Source: Paenibacillus oceani (lineage in GTDB: Bacteria; Bacillota; Bacilli; Paenibacillales; NBRC-103111). Taken from it: a stretch of 64,000 nucleotides of DNA. The stretch lies in contig NZ_JACXJA010000022.1 in NCBI RefSeq assembly GCF_014705615.1, positions 62,001 to 126,000 on the forward strand, in the 5' to 3' direction. The position numbers were made by a program, and so were the translations under genes. Positions 8,972 through 18,241 of the stretch are shown here, in pieces. A model generated the notes under the pieces. It saw only the letters and a list, made by a program, of their open reading frames with translations. It ran no database searches and was not told the DNA's origin. The stretch's first letter is position 1. Each line of letters opens with the position of its first letter.

Positions 8972-9169
8972 TTTGCCGTATTCGGACAAGAAACTATATT
9001 TATAGCCGAAGGTCAAATGCTTGGAAACTTCTTGGGGCAGTATTGCTTGATTAAATTTAAGTTCACTACAACACTAAATTCAGGGTGTGAATGTTAAACT
9101 ATACCCTAGAACTGAACAGGAGTTGTCATGTAACGGAATAACAAGCGTAAGTCGCGGTTAATGTCGAGG

Positions 9170-9372
9170 GACAAGAACATGAACCCACCACGCAGGTAGT
9201 TGCAGGCGAGCATTTCATACCAGTTCAGCTTGGCGTCAGCTCGGCATTCTGCTGCTCCAGTTTAGCAAGTTGGATCGCATATTCTTCTGTTGTAGGGGAG
9301 AGTTGACCCGATTTGCAGATCGGTGGCGCCGAAAGCGAGATAGACATGGTGAGTAGCGGAAAGGCTTAACAT
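9170..9372 (-). pseudogene. IS66 tnpB start fused to a tnpC fragment
   Basis: ATG 9372 begins MLSLSATHHVYLAFGATD, the standard start of IS66 TnpB, then the sequence jumps at about 9315 to PTTEEYAIQLAKLEQQNAEL, which resembles the N-terminal coiled coil of TnpC. A deletion of roughly 300 bp of tnpB joins them out of frame. The remaining codons run to the element edge. Confidence 0.65.
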
Positions 9373-9697
9373 GACGAGGCTTCCTCCAGGACACGCATGA
9401 TGTCGCGAAGCAAAAGGGGGTCAAATCCCGGGCGGACGACGATACAGATTTTGCCGACACGAACAATGAGAACAGGTTCCGCGGCAGAATGAGCATCTAC
9501 GACAGCAAGGGGGCCCAAACCGGCGAGGTGAAAGGTTTTACGGATGAGGATGTTCGATTGGCTTTGTACAGCCAGTATTTTAACTGGTCGATGGAGCATT
9601 GATGAGCGGAGCACCAAGCAGCCATCGTCATCCCGCTAGCGCGGAACTCGACGATGCGCTCGGCCCATAGTTGACGGAGCTGTTCTTTCGTTGACAT
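9366..9697 (-). pseudogene. IS66 tnpA (accessory Orf1), frameshifted
   Basis: Starts MSTKEQLRQLWAERIVEF and continues with MTMAAWCSAHQCSIDQLKYWLYK, the typical IS66 accessory protein N-terminus. The frame closes after SPVWAPLLS, but VVDAHSAAEPVLIVRVGKIC and FDPLLLRDIMRVLEEAS continue in another frame, so one indel near 9500 breaks the gene. ATG 9697 has GGAGG upstream. Not functional as one polypeptide. Confidence 0.8.
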
Positions 9698-9779
9698 AGA
9701 GGCAACCTCCTCGATTGGATTGCCTCTATATTCTCATGATTGGAGGTGCCGTTGAAGGTGGGTTGGGTTTGACGCTTAC

Positions 9780-9954
9780 GGAGCAAGCGAAGCAACATTT
9801 GCGGACGACCGATATAAAGTTGAAGGATATGCTGGCACAGGTCGGCTATGTTGATCAGGCGAACTTCAACCGGAAGTTCAAAAGAGCGGAGGGGCTGACG
9901 CCGCTGGAATATCGGACGATGCACCGGCAAACCGAATCGATTTTCATTGATTGA
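9780..9954 (+). pseudogene. C-terminal fragment of an AraC-family regulator
   Basis: About 58 codons: EQAKQHLRTTDIKLKDMLAQ, then VGYVDQANFNRKFKRAEGLTPLEYR and a stop at 9952-9954. This is most of one and part of a second AraC helix-turn-helix. The N-terminal sensory part is absent and the left edge coincides with the IS66 end, so the insertion probably cut the gene. No start codon with a ribosome site serves it. Confidence 0.8.
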
Positions 9955-10095
9955 CGGGTGTTTACTGCCACAATGAACATGCGCTTGAAAGGCGCGAGAG
10001 CGTTGTGCTGAATGCAGCAGCTGGTTGTAGAAGCGCCACAAATCAATCGTCGTTCATGTGGATTCGCGGCTGACAGGATAGGCGGAGGGTAGCAC

Positions 10096-10130
10096 AAAAA
10101 GAACTCTCCGGACTCGGAGGGTTCTTTTTG
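10096..10130. terminator. Strong bidirectional terminator
   Basis: AAAAAGAACTCTCCG pairs with CGGAGGGTTCTTTTT over 15 bp (one G-T) with loop GACT. It lies about 60 bp beyond the stop of the minus-strand isomerase gene and would end that operon. Confidence 0.9.
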
Positions 10131-10191
10131 CTGTGAAAATCTAAACGCTCGCTTGAACGAGCTTCATCTTGAAAAATGCCAATAAAAAATA

Positions 10192-11070
10192 CTATTGCTT
10201 GAATACACCAATCAAGTATCTTCCGATGTCAGCGACGTGAATAGTCATTGTTCTGCGAACCTCTAGGGGGACCGGGTTAGAGAAACCTTGAATCTCGTAA
10301 GTGAAGTCACCTTTATAGTCAATTTCTTTTAAGGTACGCATCATTCTATGCCAATCCACATGACCATAAAACGGTGCCAGATGCTCATCTGCATGGCCGT
10401 GATTATCAGCGATATGAGTCGATTTAAGTCTGGAGCCGATTAATCGAAGCTCGTCGGCCTGATCTTTTATGCAAAAGCTAATGTTAGCATGTCCGAAGTC
10501 CCAGCACACTCCTGCGTTAGATCGTTTAAACGCATCGACCAGCTCGGCAAGATCCTCCCCGTTGCATGCATATTCATACGTTCCATCCCACTGCACCATG
10601 TTTTCAAAGGAAAGTCCGAAACCCAGCTTATCTGCCTCTTCGAGAATAGGCCCGTAATAGTCCAAATTTAATTTCAAATAATCTTGTCTGGAATAGTTCT
10701 CTTTAAACTCGTGGAGAGGATGAGTAACGGCCCAATCTGCTTTGAGTATGCCTGTACCGACGATGGAGCGCTGCAAAAGCTCTCTTTCCCAACCGTGATC
10801 GGTTATTCTAGGATCATTCGGATCGTACATATGCAGATGGGTTTGCGAGAAGGTTACTCCCAGCTCATCCGCAAATTTCTTGAAGGAGACGAGGGAGTCG
10901 TACCAGTTATCTTGTGCAACCGGACGACCTGGTCTGCCTTGGTCGCAGAAGTTAAAGTCGAAAACGTTGAAACCTGATTCCAAGCCTATTTCAAGACAAC
11001 GCTCAGGCGAGATGACTCCGAAATCGTCAAATACTTTGTCCAACAAGTTTGTCGATGTGGATAAACGCAT
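10192..11070 (-). CDS. Sugar phosphate isomerase/epimerase-like TIM-barrel protein
   Basis: A 292-aa protein of the xylose-isomerase-like TIM-barrel superfamily. Metal and substrate residues stand out: LSFENMVQWDG (Glu), GVCWDFGHANIS (Asp, His), KSTHIADNHG (His) and HLAPFYGHVDW (His, Asp), and a C-terminal FTYEIQG (Glu). Start ATG 11070 is chosen because AAGGAGGA precedes it; a nearer ATG four bases upstream is out of frame. It is the last gene of the minus-strand response regulator-kinase-isomerase group, 123 bp after the kinase, and is followed by a terminator. It probably isomerises or epimerises a sugar or inositol derivative taken up by the divergent transporter; the substrate cannot be read from sequence. 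Confidence 0.85.
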   Translation of the reverse strand: MRLSTSTNLLDKVFDDFGVISPERCLEIGLESGFNVFDFNFCDQGRPGRPVAQDNWYDSLVSFKKFADELGVTFSQTHLHMYDPNDPRITDHGWERELLQRSIVGTGILKADWAVTHPLHEFKENYSRQDYLKLNLDYYGPILEEADKLGFGLSFENMVQWDGTYEYACNGEDLAELVDAFKRSNAGVCWDFGHANISFCIKDQADELRLIGSRLKSTHIADNHGHADEHLAPFYGHVDWHRMMRTLKEIDYKGDFTYEIQGFSNPVPLEVRRTMTIHVADIGRYLIGVFKQ

Positions 11071-11193
11071 TGCATGATCCTCCTTGTGGTAGAAAAATGG
11101 GGTGCGTACCTTGGAAGCTGTCATTGTACACATTTATTATTGAAAAATAATTCATGATCAACAACCTTGAAAATCAATGTACTGTCGTCATAA

Positions 11194-12945
11194 TCATGCA
11201 TTATTTTCGAAGCCATTTGTCATGCCCCTGCGAATTGGCATATTAATCATTACTCTTGTTCCTTTGCCTGGTTCAGACATTATGGTAAGCCCGTAATTTT
11301 CCCCGTAATATAACTGCAGCCGATTGTGTACGCTGGCAATTCCGAAATGTTTTTTGTTGGCGTTAATATCATAATTTCGGATTTTATTCATTAAGGCATC
11401 CAGGTTCTCTTCCGTCATTCCATTTCCGTTGTCTTCAACCATACACACAAAGTCCTGGCCTTCCTGATAGCCAGTCACTTTTATTTCTCCCTGTTTACGC
11501 CCTTTGAAACCATGCTTGAAGCAGTTTTCAACAAGCGGTTGAAGAATAAAGGAAGGCACCAACTGCTGTTGAACGGCTTCTTCAAATTCGATGGTATACG
11601 TGATGAGATCATCCTTAAGGAACGATTCCAGCTTGCAGTAGGAGATCAGCTCAGCCCACATATCCATAACGCAAATAAACTCCCGATTCGCATGAAGCGT
11701 GTGATGCAGAAAAGAGGAGAAGTTTTGAATGATGTCGACAGCCTTATCATACTCTTTGAATTTCATCGTCCATATAATAGAGTCCAAAATATTATAAATA
11801 AAATGCGGATCTATACTGTTGCGGTATATGCGAAGCTGCGTTTCCTTTTTGTATAGGCTCGCCTTGTAAACCTCATCGATCAAGCGGTCGATACGCCGCA
11901 CCATATCGTTCAGGCTTTGAAACAAGAACGAGAATTCATCCTTGCGGTTTGTTACAAATTCAACCTTCTCATTATTCTTCTCATAGTTAATTTGGCGATA
12001 CCTTTTGATCATCGCGGAGAGCTGATAAATTGGAGCGGTAACATGATCCAGTACACGATAGAGGAACACAAGCATCACTAAGGAAAAAACAAAAACGATG
12101 AAAAGGAGCACGGATCGCACTTTATATATTCCGGCGAAAACTTCCTTCTCCGGCAGCAATTTCGAATAGTTCCAGCCATACTTATCGGATTCTCCGCTAA
12201 TGACGATATAGGACTGACCGTCAATGAATAAACGTTCTCCAGTCGGTACGCTCTTGATGATCGGCATGATTGCCGAGGGGTCCGCATTTGCGCTGTTGGC
12301 AATTACCTCATTATGCTCGTTGCTAATGATTTGAAGAGAATTGGGGTATACGTTATCCTTCACCAATATTTCCTTAAACGAATATTGCAGCATGTTGACT
12401 GAAAGCAGGGCGACAGGATTATCGAAATAGTTCTTCCTTACTTGTCCGGCCAAAGCTACGAGAGAGGCGGAGCCTGTAGCAAGGTCACGGGTATGAATCA
12501 AACCAGGATTTTTCAGCTCCTCCGCAGTAAAGCCCTCAACCCAATAGTTGCTATTATGCTTCACAATACTGGAATCGTCGGTAGAAACGATTACTCCGCT
12601 GCGAATATCTTTGAAATAAATGGAGTGAACTTTGTAATTAGAAGAAAACAACATGCTTTCAAGCTTCGTCAAAATCATTTTGTAATTAACCTCATGGGGT
12701 TCCTTGGATAATTCTTTCGTAATCTCTTTATCGAAGGAAACCGTATAGTAGGCTTGATCCAAATACTTGAACTGATCATCCATCTGCTTAATCGCGAAGT
12801 TGATCTCTAGATTTGCGTTATGAATGGCTTGCTCTTGTAGATCGCTTTCAATGATGTTATAGCTTGCAACGCCAGCCACTGTCGTCGCAACGGCAAAAAA
12901 AGCAATAATGGCGATAAATGTTTTCCACTTGATTGAATGTAGCAT
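11194..12945 (-). CDS. YesM-type sensor histidine kinase
   Basis: A 583-aa membrane sensor kinase of the LytS/YesM class. Two membrane helices (about residues 10-30 and 275-298) flank an extracytoplasmic sensor region of about 240 residues; a HAMP-like linker follows. The phospho-acceptor block is IDPHFIYNILDSIIW (His near residue 378), the N-box is LQPLVENCFKHGF, and the G-boxes are VEDNGNGM and SEPGKGTRV. Start ATG 12945 has AAGGAG 5 nt upstream; it begins 16 bp after the response-regulator stop. It likely senses an extracellular carbohydrate signal, perhaps through the binding protein, and phosphorylates the regulator encoded upstream. Confidence 0.92.
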   Translation of the reverse strand: MLHSIKWKTFIAIIAFFAVATTVAGVASYNIIESDLQEQAIHNANLEINFAIKQMDDQFKYLDQAYYTVSFDKEITKELSKEPHEVNYKMILTKLESMLFSSNYKVHSIYFKDIRSGVIVSTDDSSIVKHNSNYWVEGFTAEELKNPGLIHTRDLATGSASLVALAGQVRKNYFDNPVALLSVNMLQYSFKEILVKDNVYPNSLQIISNEHNEVIANSANADPSAIMPIIKSVPTGERLFIDGQSYIVISGESDKYGWNYSKLLPEKEVFAGIYKVRSVLLFIVFVFSLVMLVFLYRVLDHVTAPIYQLSAMIKRYRQINYEKNNEKVEFVTNRKDEFSFLFQSLNDMVRRIDRLIDEVYKASLYKKETQLRIYRNSIDPHFIYNILDSIIWTMKFKEYDKAVDIIQNFSSFLHHTLHANREFICVMDMWAELISYCKLESFLKDDLITYTIEFEEAVQQQLVPSFILQPLVENCFKHGFKGRKQGEIKVTGYQEGQDFVCMVEDNGNGMTEENLDALMNKIRNYDINANKKHFGIASVHNRLQLYYGENYGLTIMSEPGKGTRVMINMPIRRGMTNGFENNA

Positions 12946-12960
12946 CCGCACTCCTTATGT

Positions 12961-14481
12961 TTAACCGCTCACGGGTAATCTTTTGCCTTGATACTCTTTC
13001 GGTGTCATGCCCGTAAGCTTTTTGAATAGAAAGTGGAAGTTCTTCTGCTCCAGACCGATCCGGGCGCAAACATCGCCAACCTTGGCGTAGGGATTCGCCA
13101 GATGCTTCTTGGCCAGCTCTATGCGATACATATTCATATATTCCGTGTAACCAATGTGAATATCTTCTTTAAATGCTTTACTTAAATACACGTAACTCGT
13201 ATTAAGCTTGCTCGCTATAAATTTCAAATTTAAGCCGACTTCGATGTGCTCCACCGAATAGGACAAAGCCAGTTTGACGATCGGACGTATTTTTTGCAAT
13301 TGTTTTTTCTTGACCTCGTTGGAAATAGTTCCGAGCACTTCAAGCATGTAACTCTTCAGCTCAGTTAGATTTGTCATCAGCTCGAAATCCGCCAGAATGG
13401 CTTCTTGAGTGAAATTTTCCATAACCGAAAGCTCCGACGATAATCGGAAGACGCACTCACTGCATTGATTAATCATGTGGGTAATACTGCTATTTGTATC
13501 CCTCCATTTCACCATCATACTCTCGATGTATTCCAATGCTTCAGCATCCCATTCCGCTTCTATGCACTTGATCAAGTAGGAGCAATCGAGATAAATCGTT
13601 TTATAGCTTTTTCGCTTCAACTGCAAGTCGTTTTGGATTTGTTCATAAAAGGTGACCAGCCCCAGGTTATGCAAAAAACCGTAACGATAAGCCTGCAGAG
13701 CGCTCTCATAGGATTCCTTGATCTGATTTGCATCGCACACGATAATTCCGGCGCCGATACGCACCTTTTTTCTGAATTTAAAGATCTTGTAAAGGCTTTC
13801 GAAATAATAGCTGTCTAGAGGCTTGTCGTAGAAAATAACCCCCGTAAGCAGAGCTCCGCATTGCATCAGCATAATCTTCTTGTCTGAATTCGCCACTTCT
13901 TCTTTCAATTTGCGCATAGAGATGTGTTCGCCGTATCCCCTAAGCACGAATACGGCGGCTATGTTGTGATCCAACTCGCTTTGCAATACTTCAAACGCTT
14001 GTTGAAGCAGGGAATAATCTACCGGTCTGTTCATCAGATAAGCCTCAAGTGTTGAAGAAAGCTCCTGCAAGGCTAGAAGCGAGGCAAGCGCATGCGCCTC
14101 CTGGTCTTTTCTGATTTGGCTAATAGCGTTAGAAACTTTATCCAGTAGCTCCTTCTCGTCGACCGGTTTAAGCTGATAAGCGAATACGCCTAATTGAATG
14201 GCCTGATGGGCATAGGAAAAACGCTCATAAGCGCTAATAATGATAACTTTGGTCTGAGGCATGCGTTCACAGATATATGCGGATAGCTCCATTCCGGTTC
14301 CGTTCTCCATCTCAATATCCGTAATGACGATATGGGCTTTGTTGCGGCTCAGAAATTCTATGGCTGCTTGTCCGGAGTCAAACGCGCCGACTACGCGCGC
14401 GTCTAAGGAAGCCCAATCCATAAGATGTACAAGCCCTTCACGAGTTACTTTCTTGTCCTCGACGATGACGATATCGAACAT
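12961..14481 (-). CDS. YesN-type response regulator with AraC DNA-binding domain
   Basis: A 506-aa response regulator. The receiver starts MFDIVIVEDKKVTREG, has the acceptor Asp in HIVITDIEMENGTG and the Lys in YQLKPVDEKE. A long middle region (about 130-400) resembles the YesN-family linker. The C-terminus is a double helix-turn-helix: LNLKFIASKLNTSYVYLSKAF and KVGDVCARIGLEQKNFHFLFK, ending GMTPKEYQGKR. ATG 14481 lies right after GGAGGAG; the TTG 15 bases earlier overlaps that site and is rejected. It probably activates the divergent ABC importer promoter in 14482-14701. Confidence 0.92.
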   Translation of the reverse strand: MFDIVIVEDKKVTREGLVHLMDWASLDARVVGAFDSGQAAIEFLSRNKAHIVITDIEMENGTGMELSAYICERMPQTKVIIISAYERFSYAHQAIQLGVFAYQLKPVDEKELLDKVSNAISQIRKDQEAHALASLLALQELSSTLEAYLMNRPVDYSLLQQAFEVLQSELDHNIAAVFVLRGYGEHISMRKLKEEVANSDKKIMLMQCGALLTGVIFYDKPLDSYYFESLYKIFKFRKKVRIGAGIIVCDANQIKESYESALQAYRYGFLHNLGLVTFYEQIQNDLQLKRKSYKTIYLDCSYLIKCIEAEWDAEALEYIESMMVKWRDTNSSITHMINQCSECVFRLSSELSVMENFTQEAILADFELMTNLTELKSYMLEVLGTISNEVKKKQLQKIRPIVKLALSYSVEHIEVGLNLKFIASKLNTSYVYLSKAFKEDIHIGYTEYMNMYRIELAKKHLANPYAKVGDVCARIGLEQKNFHFLFKKLTGMTPKEYQGKRLPVSG

Positions 14482-14701
14482 TCTGTACTCCTCCAATCCG
14501 AAGGTACCAGGGGGACTCGGTTAATCTAACATCAATTTATCATATGAATGTTAACGCAATGTCAACCGTTGTGTGTTCACGAATGGCTTTCATGAGATCG
14601 GTTGATTTTCGGGAGGATACATTAATGTTATGGATTGTGAGCGATGATAGCGGTTTGTTAAGCTTCAAGTGAAAGTTGGGAGAAACAAGACAAGGGAGGA
14701 G
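14482..14701. promoter_or_regulatory. Divergent regulatory region between regulator and importer
   Basis: About 220 bp of AT-rich DNA separate the head-to-head response regulator and importer operons. Both promoters and the operator of the AraC-type regulator should lie here. I see no unambiguous -35/-10 pair or repeated operator; the call rests on gene arrangement. Confidence 0.45.
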
Positions 14702-15664
14702 ATGGAAGTTATACGTACAACTAAACTTGAGGCCAACCCGTCCATGCGGCCATCAAGCCCCAAAATAACTACAGTCATTCGGAATATATACAAGCAGCGT
14801 CAACTTTTTTACATTTTGATTATTCCGTTGGCTCTATACTTGCTATTCGAATATATTCCAATGCTGAAGCTGCGATGGGCGTTTACCAATTATGGAGAGG
14901 TTCCTTTATCCCAAGTCTCCTATATTGGATTCGATAATTTCCGAAGACTCATCGACTCGGCATCTTTTATGAACGCCTTCAAAAATACGATAATCATTAG
15001 CTTAATGAAGCTGATTTTTGGTTTCCCTGTTCCTATTCTGATCGCGCTGATGCTCAATGAGATCACGTCAAGGCTATACAAAAAAATCGTGCAAACGATT
15101 ATTTATTTCCCGCATTTCTTATCATGGGTCGTAATCGGCAGTATTTGGTTTCTTATTCTCGCTCCTCAAAACAGCATTAACTCGCAGTTGGCGACTTTGA
15201 TGGGCGTGGAGCCAGCTTATTGGTTTGCAAGCAAAGAGCATATTCGCGAATTGCTGGTACTTTCCGATATCTGGGCAGGAGCCGGCTATGCAGCTATTGT
15301 TTATTTAGCCGCCATTACGTCCATTGATCCTGCTCTGTACGAAGCGGCTAAAGTAGACGGCGCCGGCAAGTTGTCGCAAATATGGAACATTACGTTGGCA
15401 TCTATTCGTCCGACGATCGTCATTATGTTGATCTTTGAGCTTGGGAAAATATTGAACATATTCGACCAGGTGCTCATTATGGCTGCTCCTGTCGTCTATG
15501 AGACGGCGGACGTCGTTCAAACCTACGCTTATCGGACGGGAATTGGCGAGATGAAGATCGGATACAGTATGGCTGTTAGTATTTTTAAAGCCTCCATCGG
15601 CTTTATGCTTGTACTGATTACGAATTCAATCGCCAAAAAAATTAACGATGAAGGCGTATTTTAA
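14702..15664 (+). CDS. Carbohydrate ABC transporter permease, LplB type
   Basis: A 320-aa inner-membrane permease with six predicted helices, the first being YILIIPLALYLLFEYIPML. The EAA loop EAAKVDGAGKLSQIWNITL, which contacts the ATPase, starts near residue 209. It is the first gene of a plus-strand operon with a second permease and a lipoprotein. No ATPase gene is present, as is usual for this class, which shares a housekeeping MsmX-type ATPase. Start is uncertain: ATG 14702 overlaps closely with GGGAGGAG, and an in-frame GTG at 14669 has no ribosome site. Confidence 0.9.
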   Translation: MEVIRTTKLEANPSMRPSSPKITTVIRNIYKQRQLFYILIIPLALYLLFEYIPMLKLRWAFTNYGEVPLSQVSYIGFDNFRRLIDSASFMNAFKNTIIISLMKLIFGFPVPILIALMLNEITSRLYKKIVQTIIYFPHFLSWVVIGSIWFLILAPQNSINSQLATLMGVEPAYWFASKEHIRELLVLSDIWAGAGYAAIVYLAAITSIDPALYEAAKVDGAGKLSQIWNITLASIRPTIVIMLIFELGKILNIFDQVLIMAAPVVYETADVVQTYAYRTGIGEMKIGYSMAVSIFKASIGFMLVLITNSIAKKINDEGVF

Positions 15665-15777
15665 AAGGATTAGGATTTGTATCGCACAGCTCATAATGAT
15701 TTTATAGTTCTCGGTAAACGGTGCCTCGTCCTTAAGACGACAAAGCCGTTGATCCTTGAGACAGGAGGGAGCAAGCA

Positions 15778-16632
15778 GTGCTGCTGATCAAGCAAACTTT
15801 AGAGGAAAGGGCAGTCAAAGCGACTTCCATTATCGTGATGGGCTTATTCGCTTTAAGCGTTCTGCTGCCGATTATGTACGTTGTTCAGCTCACATTCTCG
15901 ACTTCTTCCGATGCGTCATTCCGCATATTTCCCAGAGGCTTTACTCTGGATCATTATAAATATGTACTGGAAAATAAACTCATTCAGGGGCCGTTTTTAA
16001 ATTCCTTGTTCGTAACCGCGTGCAGCCTTGTCGTATCGATGGTTTTGACGATTGGAATAGCTTACCCGCTTGCAAGACGGGAGCTTGTAGGGAGAAGGAT
16101 GCTCAATTTTATTGTTTTGCTTCCGATGCTGCTGAGTCTCGGATTTTTGCCCAAGTATTTGCTAGTCAAGGACTTAGGGATGCTTAACTCGTTTACGGCT
16201 TTAGTTTTTCCGGCTGCACTAAACACTTTTAACATTCTGATTATGAGAAATTTTTTAGAGAGCATACCGTCTGAGCTCATTGAGAGTGCGAGAATCGACG
16301 GCTGTTCCGAGATCAAAATACTTTTTAAAATCGTACTTCCCTTATCGACTGCCGCGCTGGCAACCATCGGATTATTTTACATGGTAGCTTCGTGGAACAA
16401 CTATCTGGAGGTCATCCTTTATATTAATGACCCATCCATGCATACGCTGCAGGTTGTCTTGCGCACGCTTGTCATGGAGAACTCTATGGATTCGACCAGC
16501 GCGGAACAGACCCTGTTAAGAAACATTCAATACACAACGATTGTCGTAGCGTTAATTCCGGTTATGATTGTTTATCCGTTCATTCAAAAATATTTTGTTA
16601 AAGGTGTTTTAGTCGGCTCTGTAAAGGGCTGA
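15778..16632 (+). CDS. Carbohydrate ABC transporter permease, YtcP/LplC type
   Basis: A 284-aa permease, the usual partner of LplB-type permeases. Start GTG 15778 follows GGAGGGAG. The first helix is IIVMGLFALSVLLPIMYVVQL; the EAA loop ESARIDGCSEIKILFKIVL sits in the second half. The C-terminus YPFIQKYFVKGVLVGSVKG is characteristic of this subfamily. It lies 113 bp after the first permease and 38 bp before the binding protein. Confidence 0.93.
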   Translation: MLLIKQTLEERAVKATSIIVMGLFALSVLLPIMYVVQLTFSTSSDASFRIFPRGFTLDHYKYVLENKLIQGPFLNSLFVTACSLVVSMVLTIGIAYPLARRELVGRRMLNFIVLLPMLLSLGFLPKYLLVKDLGMLNSFTALVFPAALNTFNILIMRNFLESIPSELIESARIDGCSEIKILFKIVLPLSTAALATIGLFYMVASWNNYLEVILYINDPSMHTLQVVLRTLVMENSMDSTSAEQTLLRNIQYTTIVVALIPVMIVYPFIQKYFVKGVLVGSVKG

Positions 16633-16670
16633 TCCAAAATAAATACTAAACAAAGAGGTGGAGAAGGAAC

Positions 16671-18158
16671 ATGAAAAAAATGAAAACGATGATTGCCTGT
16701 GTTTTAGCCGGTTCGATGGTATTGACCGCGTGCAGCTCAGGTTCCAAAAACACCGCCGACAAGTCAGCAGCGGAAAGTGAAGCAGGGAAAAAAAAGCTGG
16801 CTTCCATTACGTTTTTGAGCAAAGACTACTACAATACGCCCGAAGTAGCGCAAATGCTGTCGGAACAGTTTAAGAGTAAAACAGGGGTTGGACTGGATAT
16901 TAAGCATGTTCCGTCAAACAACTGGGAAGATAAAGTCACGGCAACTTTTGTTTCCGGGGACATGCCGGACCTTGCACGCCTGCCCTCCAACCCATATCCG
17001 CTAGTAAAGCAGGATTTCCTCGTTCCGCTCGACGATTATATTAACGCAAACCCGAGAGTAAAAGCGATACTCGATGCCAACCCGAATGTCGTTGAGCCGT
17101 TTAAATATTTCGGAAAAACGTACGCCTTATCCGTTAACAACCAGAAATTCATGAACTTGTGGCTGCGTACGGATTGGTTACAGAAGCTTGGAGTCGGCCA
17201 GCCGAAAACGATGGATGAGTTGATTAACATTTTGACTTTATTCCGGGATCATGATCTGGATCAAAATGGGAAAAAGGATACGATTCCGTTGACTCTCTCC
17301 GCTGTATTGAAGGACCAGGAAATGTTCGCCGATTATTTCGGTACACGTAATCAGATTTATATGAAGGACGGAAAAGCTGTCGTTCCGTTCCTCACCCCTA
17401 ACTACAAAGAATATATGGATTTTATGAGTAAATTATATAAAGATAGATTGATTGATCTGGAGATGCCTACAAATACGAGCTACGGCGCAGTACGAACCAA
17501 GTTTATTAACGGTCAAGCCGGTGCTATTATCATGTGGGACGATATTTACGATACGCTTAAGGAAGGTCTGGACAAAAACTTCAAGGGTGCAGATGTTGAA
17601 TATCTACAGCCCTTTAAAGGGGATAAAGGGGTGTTCGGACTCTCTTACTTTGAGGCAGACTCCCCAATCGGTATTACTAGCGCGAGCAAGCAGCCTAAAG
17701 AAACATTTGATACTTTTTTCACCTGGCTGCTGACTGATATGGAAGCCATTATCGCAACTAGCCGTGGAATTAAAGGCTACCACTACGATCTGGTTGAGGG
17801 CAAACTTGTTCCGAATTCGGCTAACGGAGGCGTAGGTTTCCGGGGACAATCGTTCCCTCCATTGGACAGAAACTTCAAATATCCGTTTGCATTCGACGAG
17901 GAAACTCAAAGGGAATATGAGAACATTGTCGAAATTGCAAAGCTTGGCGATACCTTCATGGATCATGTTGTTACGGATACGCCGTCCAGCGAGTTCTCCC
18001 GCTACAGCAACATTGCAAGTGATTTGAAAGCTAAAACTACGGATTTATTCCACAACTATGTAATGGGCAAGATTGATTACGATGGCTATGTGGCAAGCTT
18101 TAACAGCTACGCCAAGGAAGTTGACCTTAACGCAGTCGTGCACGAAATCAATAAATAA
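16671..18158 (+). CDS. Extracellular solute-binding lipoprotein (LplA-like)
   Basis: A 495-aa family 1-type substrate-binding protein anchored by a lipobox: MKKMKTMIACVLAG, then VLTACSSG with the lipidated Cys at about residue 21. The mature part contains KEYMDFMSKLYKDRLIDLEM, and the conserved GITSASKQP block. It captures the carbohydrate ligand for the two permeases just upstream. Ribosome site AGAGGTGGAGAAGG. A weak hairpin follows its stop, which may lower expression of the next genes relative to this one. Confidence 0.93.
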   Translation: MKKMKTMIACVLAGSMVLTACSSGSKNTADKSAAESEAGKKKLASITFLSKDYYNTPEVAQMLSEQFKSKTGVGLDIKHVPSNNWEDKVTATFVSGDMPDLARLPSNPYPLVKQDFLVPLDDYINANPRVKAILDANPNVVEPFKYFGKTYALSVNNQKFMNLWLRTDWLQKLGVGQPKTMDELINILTLFRDHDLDQNGKKDTIPLTLSAVLKDQEMFADYFGTRNQIYMKDGKAVVPFLTPNYKEYMDFMSKLYKDRLIDLEMPTNTSYGAVRTKFINGQAGAIIMWDDIYDTLKEGLDKNFKGADVEYLQPFKGDKGVFGLSYFEADSPIGITSASKQPKETFDTFFTWLLTDMEAIIATSRGIKGYHYDLVEGKLVPNSANGGVGFRGQSFPPLDRNFKYPFAFDEETQREYENIVEIAKLGDTFMDHVVTDTPSSEFSRYSNIASDLKAKTTDLFHNYVMGKIDYDGYVASFNSYAKEVDLNAVVHEINK

Positions 18159-18177
18159 AAGCGACTGGGGAGGCGAG

Positions 18178-18212
18178 TGGAAAGATTGGCATCCTCCGGC
18201 TGTTCTTTCCAT
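18178..18212 (+). terminator. Weak hairpin after the binding-protein gene
   Basis: GGAAAGA (18179-18185) pairs with TCTTTCC (18204-18210) across an 18-nt loop, followed by a mixed T/C stretch. Possibly an attenuator inside the operon. Confidence 0.3.
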
Positions 18213-18241
18213 CTTCTCTTCTTTATATCGGAGGTGAAGTG

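Larger units (their letters stand above)
9147..9779 (-). mobile_element. IS66-family remnant (internally deleted, about 633 bp)
   Basis: Minus-strand reading from 9779 begins GTAAGCGTC, the end sequence typical of IS66-family elements; the other edge at 9147 reads GTAAGTCGCGG on the plus strand, a possible opposite end. Inside are a frameshifted tnpA and the first codons of tnpB fused to a tnpC scrap. A full IS66 is roughly 2.5 kb, so most of tnpC is gone. Flanks 9139-9146 (TAACAAGC) and 9781-9788 (GAGCAAGC) agree at 6 of 8 bases, which may be a worn 8-bp target duplication. The right edge cuts into an AraC gene fragment. Confidence 0.7.

Noticed and set aside
8792-9016. 74-codon minus-strand open frame
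   Set aside because: Runs through the terminator hairpin and the inverted repeat in decayed DNA; no family seen.
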